Below the pieces are notes generated by a model. The model was given only the letters and a program-made list of their open reading frames with translations. It searched no databases and was not told the origin of the DNA. Shown here piece after piece: positions 7,781 to 15,232 of a stretch of DNA of 18,144 nt. The DNA lies in NCBI GenBank assembly GCA_002394525.1, contig DGUF01000051.1, positions 1 through 18,144 on the forward strand, read 5' to 3'. The DNA is from Lachnospiraceae bacterium UBA4317. Its GTDB lineage: Bacteria > Bacillota_A > Clostridia > Lachnospirales > Lachnospiraceae. Within the stretch, counting starts at the first letter, position 1, and every line of letters starts with the position of its first letter. The position numbers and the translations under genes were made by a program.

Positions 7781-8131
7781 ATGATCCGCAAAGGCAGTGA
7801 CTGTCAGATTGAATACCGCGAACATATGCGGGACGGCGACGGAACCGTCCAGCTGACCAATTTCATCACAGGTCCCGAGGAGCTCTCCGGCAAGGGCAGA
7901 CTCTTTTCCAGGATCACCCTCAACCCCGGATGCAGCATCGGCTATCACGTGCACGAAGGTGACTCCGAACTCTTCTACATCCTCAAGGGAACCGCTGAGT
8001 ACAGCGACAACGGAACCGTGAAGCAGGTCACTGCGGGCGATGTCACCATTTGTCCCTCCGGCGAAGGCCACGGCATAGCCAACCGCACCGACGAGGTCGT
8101 CGAGCTGATCGCCGTGATCGTATACGCTTAA
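7781..8131 (+). CDS. Small cupin-domain protein
   Basis: A 116-residue single-domain cupin. The two cupin motifs are clear: GYHVHEGDSELFYILKG supplies His 56, His 58 and Glu 63, and PSGEGHGIAN supplies His 97. All four usual metal ligands are therefore present, which suggests a metal-binding beta-barrel such as a small isomerase, dioxygenase or sugar/ligand-binding protein. The sequence alone does not identify a substrate. ATG 7781 follows GGGAGG at 6 bases. It lies 74 bases after fba on the same strand and may be read from the fba promoter. A strong terminator closes the unit at 8269-8312. Confidence 0.88.
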   Translation: MIRKGSDCQIEYREHMRDGDGTVQLTNFITGPEELSGKGRLFSRITLNPGCSIGYHVHEGDSELFYILKGTAEYSDNGTVKQVTAGDVTICPSGEGHGIANRTDEVVELIAVIVYA

Positions 8132-8142
8132 AGCATAAAAAA

Positions 8143-8262
8143 GACGCCCCGGAGACGCAGCAAGACCACATAAAGGCATAAAGCGCCTCAGAAACGCGAA
8201 AAAGCCGCAGAACAGCACAAGGGCGCCCCGGAGGCACAGCAAAAGTGTATAAAGGCAAACAG
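8143..8262. repeat. Three degenerate ~40-bp tandem repeats after the cupin gene
   Basis: Units begin near 8143, 8182 and 8222. The outer two share about three quarters of their bases, including CGCCCCGGAG and ATAAAGGCA. The middle unit is weaker, keeping CGCC, ACGC and the A-rich tail. The 39-40 base period is not a whole number of codons, so a repeated peptide is unlikely. Confidence 0.5.
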
Positions 8263-8268
8263 ACGTCA

Positions 8269-8312
8269 GACCCGGCGTCCGGTCTTCGGCCGGACGCCGG
8301 GTCCTTCTTTTT
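8269..8312 (+). terminator. Strong intrinsic terminator after the cupin gene
   Basis: GACCCGGCGTCCGG (8269-8282) and CCGGACGCCGGGTC (8290-8303) form a perfect 14-bp stem with a 7-base loop, followed by CTTCTTTTT. Confidence 0.9.
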
Positions 8313-8360
8313 AATCCCGCGTTACCGTTCACGCCGCAGATGCTGCCAATGCGCGGGATT
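8313..8360 (+). promoter_or_regulatory. Inverted repeat in the antiporter leader
   Basis: AATCCCGCG (8313-8321) and CGCGGGATT (8352-8360) are perfect 9-base arms around a 30-base loop, directly after the previous terminator and 28 bases before the antiporter start. It could be an RNA leader structure or an operator. It does not resemble a known riboswitch that I can recognise. Confidence 0.35.
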
Positions 8361-8387
8361 TTAAGACACAAAAAGGGGGAAGTGAAA

Positions 8388-9365
8388 TTGCTTATTCCGA
8401 TCTTATTATTTGCACTTGGATTTGTGATGCTGATCAAGGGCGGCGACTGGTTTGTCGACGGATCTGTCGGTATCGCGCACAGATTCAACCTGCCGGAGCT
8501 CCTGATCGGGGCGACGGTCGTCTCCGTCGGCACAACTCTGCCGGAGGTCATGGTCTCCTGCCAGGCCGCCATGCAGGGCAATGCGGGAATATCCTATGGC
8601 AATGCCATCGGATCCATCATCTGCAACGTCAGTCTGATCGCGGCGATCACCATTGCCGCCAGTCCCGGTCCCGTTAACACGAACAGTCTGAGGATCCCTG
8701 CCGGATTTTTCACTGTCGCGGCGGCCCTCTATCTGATCTTTGCCCTGACGACAGGAAGATTCGAGAGATGGCAGGGCTTTCTGTTTCTGTCGATCTTTGT
8801 GGCCTACATGGCCGTCAGCACGCTTCATATGAAGAATCATCCTGAGGAGGCGGAGCCTGCGAAGAAAGACGGAAAAAGCGGCTCCGAAAACAGCCCTCTC
8901 TACAAGGATATTCTGCTGCTGGTCGTCGGCGCCGTGGTCATCGCGATCGGCGCCAACCTTCTGGTCAACAACGGGACCCTGATCGCCCAATGGCTCGGAG
9001 TGCCGGACAGCGTGATCGGACTGACCATGATCGCCCTCGGGACCTCCCTTCCCGAGCTGATCACCGCGATCACATCCCTGATGAAGGGGCACGGCGCGCT
9101 CAGCCTCGGCAACATTATCGGAGCAAACCTCTTTAATATCGTCCTGGTATCCGGTGCCGCGATCGCGATCTCTCCCTTCAGCATTCCGTCTGAAAAGACG
9201 ATCATGGGCATCAATTCCTCCTTTTTGGTGGATCTGCCGGTCATGGTCCTGGTCATGGCAATCCTGTGTGTCCCGGCCTTCATCAACAAAAAGCTGTCCC
9301 GCTGGCAGGGGATCCTGCTCCTGTGCATTTACGTATCCTTCACGGCTTATCAGTTCCTGTTTTAA
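8388..9365 (+). CDS. CaCA family calcium/sodium antiporter (YrbG-like)
   Basis: A 325-residue polytopic membrane cation exchanger. The two inverted alpha-repeats that form the ion path are clear. Alpha-1 (about 41-85) has GATVVSVGTTLPE and GNAIGSIICN. Alpha-2 (about 211-255) has GLTMIALGTSLPE and GNIIGANLFN. A hydrophilic loop rich in Lys and Glu (148-170) separates the halves. Size and layout match YrbG-type exchangers; the transported ion cannot be fixed from sequence. The start is chosen as TTG 8388 with AGGGGG at about 8 bases, giving the usual short family N-terminus. GTG 8382 and ATG 8340/8349 are in-frame alternatives. It is monocistronic between two terminators. Confidence 0.93.
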   Translation: MLIPILLFALGFVMLIKGGDWFVDGSVGIAHRFNLPELLIGATVVSVGTTLPEVMVSCQAAMQGNAGISYGNAIGSIICNVSLIAAITIAASPGPVNTNSLRIPAGFFTVAAALYLIFALTTGRFERWQGFLFLSIFVAYMAVSTLHMKNHPEEAEPAKKDGKSGSENSPLYKDILLLVVGAVVIAIGANLLVNNGTLIAQWLGVPDSVIGLTMIALGTSLPELITAITSLMKGHGALSLGNIIGANLFNIVLVSGAAIAISPFSIPSEKTIMGINSSFLVDLPVMVLVMAILCVPAFINKKLSRWQGILLLCIYVSFTAYQFLF

Positions 9366-9373
9366 ATCTGAAA

Positions 9374-9415
9374 AGCGGAGAGCCTTGCAGATGATCAAGG
9401 CTCTCCGCTCTTTTT
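9374..9415 (+). terminator. Strong intrinsic terminator of the antiporter gene
   Basis: AGCGGAGAGCCTTG (9374-9387) and CAAGGCTCTCCGCT (9396-9409) form a perfect 14-bp stem, followed by CTTTTT. Confidence 0.9.
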
Positions 9416-9491
9416 CACAACTCACCCGCCACTTCGATCGCCTCTTTGAGGCAATCTCAACGCGGCTGTCGCCGCAGGAAGAAAAAGAAAG

Positions 9492-9528
9492 CAGACCGCA
9501 AGTTCCGTGAGGTGAAACTTGCGGTCTG
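9492..9528 (-). terminator. Intrinsic terminator of the surface-protein gene
   Basis: CAGACCGCAAGTT (9492-9504) and AACTTGCGGTCTG (9516-9528) are perfect 13-base arms. Read on the minus strand the stem is followed by CTTTCTTTTTC. It lies 36 bases past the surface-protein stop. Confidence 0.85.
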
Positions 9529-9564
9529 TCCGGCTCAATTCAGTCATGAGCTGCAGGTTTGCAA

Positions 9565-12500
9565 TTATCGGCTTTGTTTTTTCTTTACTGCAGCCAGGAT
9601 CAGTCCCAGAAGAGACGCCGTCGCCAGAATGAGCCAAAGCCCGGTCCGGTTTTCATCCCCGGTTTCCGCTCCCTTCGAGCCGCTGCCGGATGTGCCGCCC
9701 GCAGCCGTGCTGCGTCTGGTCGTGCTTTTCTTCGATGATCCGTCCGATTCGGAACTCTTCTTTTTTGTCCACTTTGCGTAGAGTGTCACATCTTTTGTGA
9801 TAGCGGCATTGAAATCAAATGCTTTTCTGCATTCCCTGTCGGTAAACCAGCCGCCGAAGATATAGCCGTCAGCTGTGGGATCTTTGGGTCTGGATGCCTT
9901 TTTACCTTCCTCCACTGTCTGGGCGGCAGGTGCTCTGCCATGACCGTTGGGATCAAAGGTGACAGTATAGGTTTTTCCTTCCTCTTCCGTTTTCTCCCAC
10001 TCTGCCGTAAAGGTATGATCTCCTGTCACAGTGTATTCCGCACCTGCTTTGTATTGTGACCCCTTCCAGTATTTGAACGTATAGCCTGTGCGTTCGGGGG
10101 CTCCGGGCAGTTTGATCGTATCACCCACGCCCGCCTCAATGGTGATCCTGCCGGTCCTGCCGGCCAGAGTGCCGCCGGCCAGGTCAAAGGTGAGCGTGGC
10201 TTTTTCTGCCGGAACCGGAGTCTTTCTATAAGTCGCCTTGTAGGTGGCATTCCCGGTTACCACTGCGATCTTCGGCGTCCATCCGGCAAATGTATAGGCA
10301 TACTGTTCGTCGGCTTCGCGGGTCGGCTCATCCGGCTGTACGATCTTGTCCGCAGCGGTGCCATAATCATAGGCTGCGGCCTCTTTCAGTATTGTCTTCC
10401 CGTCGTAGTCCACAAAGGTCACATTGTACTGCCTCACCGTCCCGTTGAAAAGCGGTTTGTAAGTCGTAGTTTTGCCGTCGACAGTGCCCTTATCCCAACC
10501 GGAGAATTTGTAGGTGTACTGCGCGGTTGCCGGCTTCACGGGATCTTTACCCTCGTAGACAGGAGCCTTTTCACCCTCAATATAAGTATTCTCCTGCAGG
10601 ACACTCCCATCTCCGTCCAGCCATTTCAGAGTATAGACATTCCTGATGGTAAAATCGCCGTTCTTCACAGCCACATCATAGTTTTTGTTGTCCGTGTACT
10701 TTGCCGTGATGACCTTTTCGTATGTTCCCGGTGTCTCGTCATTATTCGTACGGTAGTACGTGATCCTGCCAAGGTCACCATCAGCGATAAGTCCCTCAAC
10801 CAAGCCGGTGAAGGAGGGATCGTTCCCGCCCTCAGCCTTAGACGCACTGTCCACCGTGATGGTCGCCCCGGCTCGCTCGATGGTGAGTGTGCCGGACTCG
10901 TAGGTGATATCGTAGTCGCCCGCCACGTTGTCCCCCGCAGCGTTCACTATGCTCGCGTTATTCACAGCTATCTCGTATTTGCCGGCATCGTTTCCCTGTC
11001 CGTCAAGCACGATGCTTGCAAGTAAGTCCCCATCCCGCAGGCCTTCGGCCGAAACCTTCCCGGCAAGTTCGGCGGGGTCTTCGTATACCGTATCGCCCTC
11101 GCCCTGGTCCTGACCGTTATAGGTGTAAGTCTGAGGCAGGCCAGTGATCGTCATCGCGGCCTGCGCGATTTCAAACATCCCTGTAGCTGTGGTATTGGCA
11201 TCGAAGTTGCCCTTGCCTGTCACGATGACGGCAGCAGTGCCTGCATGCAGGTTCTTATCATAGGACAGCGTATAGTCGGTATCCTTAACGAGCTTCCTGC
11301 CCTTCCACGTGACCGTGGGCTCGGGTGTGAGCTCCGTCCCGCTGTAGATCTGGCCGGGAACTTCGACTGTCACCCCGGAGATGTCCGCCGGCAGGATCCG
11401 GAAGGTGACGGTCTTCGTGCCCGCATAGGGCTCCTTCATCGTCACGATCACCTTCGCCGTCCCTGCATCTACATTGTCCTCATAAGAGAGGTCGTAGTAA
11501 TTTGGGAACACCGCATCTACGCCGTCAAATGTCACGCCGAAGAGGCCGAAGGTGGGTGTGAAGGCCTCGCCGGTATAGACCTGGTCGTCGAGCACCGAAG
11601 GGGTTATCTCCTTGAAGACCGCATGTACAGTCACGTCCCTTGCGGGCATGGTGAAGGTGGTCTCGAATCCATCGGTCTGCGCGAAGTCGATGCCATCCTT
11701 CATGGACCACTGGACCCAGCTCATGCCCTCCTCCGGCTCATTTGCCGTGATGGTGACGGTATCCCCGGCTTTGGCCGTCGCGACGTCAGCCGTGCCGCCC
11801 TCGACGGTGACGGAGTACTCTTTGGGCACGACGTGTGCCGTGATGGTCGTCCTGCCCCGGATCGGGATTGTCTGCTCTGCCTTCGTCGGGTCACCGTCTT
11901 CCCATATCGGAGCAACACCGTCGACAGTGTACCTGTCAAACATGTATTCGGGGTCCAGGTAGGTGATCCTTATGGTCACCGTGGATCCGTCAGGTACAAC
12001 AAGACTACCCGATGAGATACCAAAACTGCCCTCTCCCCCGAACCGAAGTTTAACTTGGACGGGGTCATTTTTCAGGCTGAGGGTATAAAAATTAAAAACG
12101 ACACTGCTTGCGCTGTCGGCTTCGTAATCAATTGTTGCCGAAACCTTCGGGTATGTGGTGGACCCTGAAACGTTGCCGCCGAAACTTATGACGTACTTAC
12201 CCTCCGGAAGCGGTGCCGGAGTGGTGCTTCCCTGTTGAGATGCCTGGGAGGTATCAAAAACGTATTTCCCGTCTTTGTAGGAAATGGGCAGGCTGAATTC
12301 GGTTTCATCAGCATTGACCAGTTTGATGTTATCGCTCAGCCCCTCCTGCGGCACGCCGTCCTTCGCGATGGTAACGATGATCTGTCCATTCTGCACCCAG
12401 TCGGCGACCAGATTCACCTCTGCGAGGCTGCCGTTCGGACGGGGCTCGCCGCAGAGGTTGAGGAAATCTGCACCATCCCTGTAGAAGTTTGCAAACCCGG

Positions 12501-14040
12501 TACTGACCCAGCCACGCAACGCCTTACTGCCGGAATCCCAGCCGAAGGCCGAATCCGAATACGTGTCGAGCATACCCGGCTGATCGAAGAGCGCCTTCTG
12601 GACATGCTCTCCTCCTATATCACCTCCATGGAATATGACCCTGTACTCCCTGGCGTTCCACTGCGCATAGAGCGTTATAGTACTGCCGTCATCAGACAGG
12701 CTTCCGACCGGTTCTTCATCGGAATAAGCCGTCCCGGTGCCGTCCGCTTTCGTGTTCCAACCGGCAAAATCATAACCCGGCAGGGAGTAGCCGTTTGCGC
12801 TGAGTGCCTTCTTCTCGTCAGCGGCAAAGCTCTGGTCGTCCATGCTTCCCGTGCATGAAGTAGACGCCCCCGCAGGCACATTCGCAGCGAAGGTCACGGT
12901 ATAGGTGATGACAGTTCCCGCTTCAGTCAACAGGTTCGCGGGAAGAGCAGTAAGCACCTCCTCCGCGGTTCCTGCTGCAGCATCGCTGGCATTTTCAACA
13001 GCCTCAGTTTCTGTTCCAGCCTCGACAGCATTCCCGCCGGGGACTTTCCTGTCATCGTCCGGCTGTGCCTGCGCATCTTCCTCCTCATCGGCAGAGTCAT
13101 CCCCCTCCGTTTTGGCAGGCACTCCGGAAACAGGGTCGCTTCCTGTGCCCTGTGCTTCCCCGGTGTCTTCAACATCCTCTTCAAACCAGGCAATATATTC
13201 AGCTTTTTCAGCCTCTGCTCTTATTTCTATATCATCGGAATATATGTCGCCGTCTTTTGTCCATTTTTTGAACCTGTAACCCTTATGGGCAACAGCTTTT
13301 ACTTTTTCGGATTTTTCGCCTTCCCTGACTGCCTGACTTATATGATCCCTTGTATCATCAGGGTCCGAAGACAAGGCAACACTTCCCCCGTCCTCGGCCC
13401 TGAAAACTATTTCAATTATTTCTTCCTCCCCTCCGCTCCGGGTTTCCATACTGTCCTTGTAGTCGTCAGACCTGCCGGAATCTACAGCATCAGCCTCCCC
13501 CGGTCTTTCTTTACTTTCATCCTTTTTACTGTCCCCGCCTGCTTCTTTTATTTCAGTATGATTTTCCGTATTGGAAGATTCCGTTTTCTTCTCAGATTCT
13601 TTTTCCTTGCCCGCCTCTTCCTGGCGCTTCTTCTCTTCCTGACTCTTCTTTTCCTCCTCTTCCTTCTTCCTGAGCTCCTCCTCTTCCTGGCGCTTCTTCT
13701 CTTCCTCCTTCTTCCTGAGCTCCTCCTCTTCCTGGCGCTTCTTCTCCTCTTCCTTCTTCCTGAGTTCTTCCTTTTCCTGGCGCTTCTTCTCCTCCTCTTC
13801 CTCCTTCTTCCTGAGTTCTTCCTCTTCCTGGCGCTTCTTCTCTTCCTCTTCTTCCTTCTCCCTGAGTCCCTCCGCTTCCTGGCTCTTCTCTTCAACAGCT
13901 TTTTTTGAGTCCTCCTCGACCTCATCAGCCGTAGAGACCACTGATGCAAACTGCATCATAGACAAAGGGGCAGGTTGAAGAACCAGGGCAGCGACTAGAA
14001 AGAAGGTCAGCAAAGTCCGGAACAACCATTTCTTTTTCAT
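9565..14040 (-). CDS. Giant secreted surface protein: Lys/Glu coiled coil, InlB/Flg_new and MBG repeats, degenerate sorting signal
   Basis: 1491 residues. Signal peptide at 1-38 (MKKKW then a hydrophobic run). A Glu/Lys/Arg coiled coil at about 41-155 includes 17- and 15-residue units starting LRKKEEE. A divergent InlB-like (Flg_new_2) module is at 208-287, followed by an acidic linker to about 370. An InlB B-repeat (Flg_new) is at 380-463, with a CnaB-like beta segment about 550-656 and Flg_new_2 modules at 657-811. Two YTG-type beta repeats are at 812-958, MBG-like modules at 961-1132 and four InlB-like repeats at 1135-1425. A Ser/Thr/Lys/Gly linker precedes GAETG (1457-1461), a hydrophobic helix (1467-1484) and the KKKQSR tail. 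This is the layout of a wall-anchored adhesin, though the sorting pentapeptide is not canonical. ATG 14040 follows AAAGGAG at about 11 bases. It lies 31 bases after a small membrane protein gene and is probably co-transcribed with it. The ligand is unknown. Confidence 0.9.
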   Translation of the reverse strand: MKKKWLFRTLLTFFLVAALVLQPAPLSMMQFASVVSTADEVEEDSKKAVEEKSQEAEGLREKEEEEEKKRQEEEELRKKEEEEEKKRQEKEELRKKEEEKKRQEEEELRKKEEEKKRQEEEELRKKEEEEKKSQEEKKRQEEAGKEKESEKKTESSNTENHTEIKEAGGDSKKDESKERPGEADAVDSGRSDDYKDSMETRSGGEEEIIEIVFRAEDGGSVALSSDPDDTRDHISQAVREGEKSEKVKAVAHKGYRFKKWTKDGDIYSDDIEIRAEAEKAEYIAWFEEDVEDTGEAQGTGSDPVSGVPAKTEGDDSADEEEDAQAQPDDDRKVPGGNAVEAGTETEAVENASDAAAGTAEEVLTALPANLLTEAGTVITYTVTFAANVPAGASTSCTGSMDDQSFAADEKKALSANGYSLPGYDFAGWNTKADGTGTAYSDEEPVGSLSDDGSTITLYAQWNAREYRVIFHGGDIGGEHVQKALFDQPGMLDTYSDSAFGWDSGSKALRGWVSTGFANFYRDGADFLNLCGEPRPNGSLAEVNLVADWVQNGQIIVTIAKDGVPQEGLSDNIKLVNADETEFSLPISYKDGKYVFDTSQASQQGSTTPAPLPEGKYVISFGGNVSGSTTYPKVSATIDYEADSASSVVFNFYTLSLKNDPVQVKLRFGGEGSFGISSGSLVVPDGSTVTIRITYLDPEYMFDRYTVDGVAPIWEDGDPTKAEQTIPIRGRTTITAHVVPKEYSVTVEGGTADVATAKAGDTVTITANEPEEGMSWVQWSMKDGIDFAQTDGFETTFTMPARDVTVHAVFKEITPSVLDDQVYTGEAFTPTFGLFGVTFDGVDAVFPNYYDLSYEDNVDAGTAKVIVTMKEPYAGTKTVTFRILPADISGVTVEVPGQIYSGTELTPEPTVTWKGRKLVKDTDYTLSYDKNLHAGTAAVIVTGKGNFDANTTATGMFEIAQAAMTITGLPQTYTYNGQDQGEGDTVYEDPAELAGKVSAEGLRDGDLLASIVLDGQGNDAGKYEIAVNNASIVNAAGDNVAGDYDITYESGTLTIERAGATITVDSASKAEGGNDPSFTGLVEGLIADGDLGRITYYRTNNDETPGTYEKVITAKYTDNKNYDVAVKNGDFTIRNVYTLKWLDGDGSVLQENTYIEGEKAPVYEGKDPVKPATAQYTYKFSGWDKGTVDGKTTTYKPLFNGTVRQYNVTFVDYDGKTILKEAAAYDYGTAADKIVQPDEPTREADEQYAYTFAGWTPKIAVVTGNATYKATYRKTPVPAEKATLTFDLAGGTLAGRTGRITIEAGVGDTIKLPGAPERTGYTFKYWKGSQYKAGAEYTVTGDHTFTAEWEKTEEEGKTYTVTFDPNGHGRAPAAQTVEEGKKASRPKDPTADGYIFGGWFTDRECRKAFDFNAAITKDVTLYAKWTKKKSSESDGSSKKSTTRRSTAAGGTSGSGSKGAETGDENRTGLWLILATASLLGLILAAVKKKQSR
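13597..13866 (-). repeat. In-frame repeats encoding the Lys/Glu coiled coil
   Basis: Tandem units of 51, 51, 45 and 45 bases followed by a degenerate fifth, each encoding LR[EK]KEEE..KKRQEEEE. The near-identical units in a purine-rich strand could expand or shrink by slippage or recombination in whole codons. Confidence 0.75.
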
Positions 14041-14071
14041 TTGATCTTTTTCTCCTTTTACTCATAAAAAA

Positions 14072-14425
14072 CTATTCTTTATTAAAAACAGTCTGGTCGT
14101 CTCTGCTATTTCTGCGTTTCTCCTCATTAAAACGATTTTTTCTCTGATATCTGATGAGTGCTGCTGAAATCAGGACCCCAAGCATGAAGAAGATCACGGC
14201 TACCAGCACATACCCGCCAACGCTGTCCGACAGCAGTGATGAAGCCGTAAACTGACCGCCTGTGTATCCGGTCATGCCCTGTAAATAGAATGTCAGGGTA
14301 AGCAATCCAGCAAAAAGCGCTGCGCTGATGCTGCCGCCAGTGAGCAGATTTTTTCTGTCTCTCTCTCTTTGAAGCCCGGCTGCCCGTTCGTGCATGAGCC
14401 GGATCCGCTCCTCATTGCTTCTCAT
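14072..14425 (-). CDS. Small two-TM membrane protein, paralogue of the sigma-linked protein
   Basis: A 117-residue protein of unrecognised function. An N-terminal cytoplasmic segment MRSNEERIRLMHERAAGL is followed by TM1 (about 27-49), an extracytoplasmic loop ending in FTASSLLSDS, TM2 (about 71-92) and a basic tail. It shares NEERI--MH-RAA-L--E, an AS-[IL]-S-S loop end and GY-[VL]..F-LGV in TM2 with the protein at 15828-16235, so the two are paralogues. I chose ATG 14425 because it aligns with the paralogue's start and GAGAGGAGG precedes it, though at 11 bases. An in-frame GTG at 14461 would add 12 residues. It is the first gene of a unit with the giant surface protein. Proposed role: membrane sensor, anti-sigma or partner of the surface protein; this is inference. 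Confidence 0.75.
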   Translation of the reverse strand: MRSNEERIRLMHERAAGLQRERDRKNLLTGGSISAALFAGLLTLTFYLQGMTGYTGGQFTASSLLSDSVGGYVLVAVIFFMLGVLISAALIRYQRKNRFNEEKRRNSRDDQTVFNKE

Positions 14426-14462
14426 GGCATGGTCAACCTCCTCTCGTAAAAGTTTTTTCACT

Positions 14463-14494
14463 TATATAGATACCTGAAATCCCCCCCACCCCCC
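14463..14494 (-). promoter_or_regulatory. Candidate promoter region with adjacent poly-G tracts
   Basis: On the minus strand G6-T-G7 (14494-14481) lies just upstream of a -10-like TATATA (14468-14463). The tract occupies the place of a -35, so no housekeeping -35 can be seen. A 5-bp inverted repeat, CCTGA (14473-14477) with TCAGG (14495-14499), brackets the tract. Transcription from here would start near 14456, just ahead of the ribosome site for ATG 14425. Confidence 0.35.
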
Positions 14495-14503
14495 TCAGGG
14501 CGT

Positions 14504-14549
14504 AAAAAAATATTGCACAAATTTCAACGTTCGAAATTGTGCAATATTT
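14504..14549 (-). terminator. AT-rich stem-loop terminator after the prsW-like gene
   Basis: AAATATTGCACAA (14508-14520) and TTGTGCAATATTT (14537-14549) are perfect 13-base arms. The stem extends by TTTC/GAAA past one bulged A. On the minus strand it runs into seven T (14510-14504). It separates the sigma-protease operon from the surface-protein unit and may act as an attenuator. Confidence 0.75.
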
Positions 14550-14590
14550 CGTAATTTTGTATGTGGGATCAAGGTCTGGATAAAAGCCGG

Positions 14591-15232
14591 TTATTCCTCT
14601 GCTGTTTTCCTTCGAGGCACGGCTCTGCGGAGGATCAGGGCGATGGCCGTCGTAAAGAGCGGGATTAAGTACCCGATCAAGGCCAGGGCTCCAGTCTGCG
14701 AGACCAGGATATTGTAAATACCGTGATACGTGATCGAAACGGCCAGGAGCGCGACTGTTCCGGCTGCCCGCAGCCAGATCCTGTCCCAGAGACGCAGGAT
14801 CCCGGCTGCCATGATAAACGCGCACACTACATGCATCGCGCCGGTGCCAAAGCCCCGGATCAGAAGATGCAGGATCCTGTCGGCGCCGTTCGTCATCAGG
14901 TAGCATACGTTTTCAAAGGTCGCAAAACCGATGGAGGTCATCAGACAGGAGTCCGCGATATCCTCTGTGCGCGGTTCAAAGATCAGAAGATAAAACAGGA
15001 TCGGGAAGAGCTTCATGGCCTCTTCCACGAGCGGTGATATCTCCATTGAAGCAGATAAAAGATCCGCCCCCTGAACAGCTGCGATAAAGGTGCTGATATA
15101 GGACGACAGAAGGCAGGCCGACATGCCAGAGAGCAGGAAGAGCAGCATGCGCTTTCCCTTCCCCCTCGCGCAGATCAGGGCGATCAGCAGAGGCGCAGCC
15201 AGGCAGACAAAGATGTTTTCGATGTAATTCAT
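14591..15232 (-). CDS. PrsW-like intramembrane metalloprotease/glutamic protease
   Basis: A 213-residue polytopic membrane protein with about seven hydrophobic segments. The conserved PrsW motifs all sit in membrane segments: SPLVEEAMKLFP with Glu 70-Glu 71, GFATFENVCYL with Glu 107, GAMHVV with His 134, and ITYHGIYN with His 170. PrsW of Bacillus subtilis makes the first cut in the anti-sigma factor RsiW, and the Clostridioides difficile homologue acts on an ECF anti-sigma factor. Here the gene is in the same operon as an ECF sigma factor, which strongly suggests the same job. The ATG overlaps the upstream stop by four bases (ATGA), implying coupled translation. It is the last gene before the stem-loop at 14504-14549. 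Confidence 0.85.
   Translation of the reverse strand: MNYIENIFVCLAAPLLIALICARGKGKRMLLFLLSGMSACLLSSYISTFIAAVQGADLLSASMEISPLVEEAMKLFPILFYLLIFEPRTEDIADSCLMTSIGFATFENVCYLMTNGADRILHLLIRGFGTGAMHVVCAFIMAAGILRLWDRIWLRAAGTVALLAVSITYHGIYNILVSQTGALALIGYLIPLFTTAIALILRRAVPRRKTAEE

Noticed and set aside
8313..8387. Manganese (yybP-ykoY) riboswitch before the antiporter
   Set aside because: The space is too short and the conserved loop sequences are not present.
8406..9425. 339-codon minus-strand frame opposite the antiporter
   Set aside because: Asp/Arg-rich antisense shadow of a membrane protein gene.
13285..13908. Very hydrophobic plus-strand frame rich in Leu and Phe that looks like a membrane protein
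   Set aside because: It is the antisense reading of the Glu/Lys codons of the coiled coil (GAG/AAG read as CTC/CTT); no ribosome site and no membrane topology pattern.
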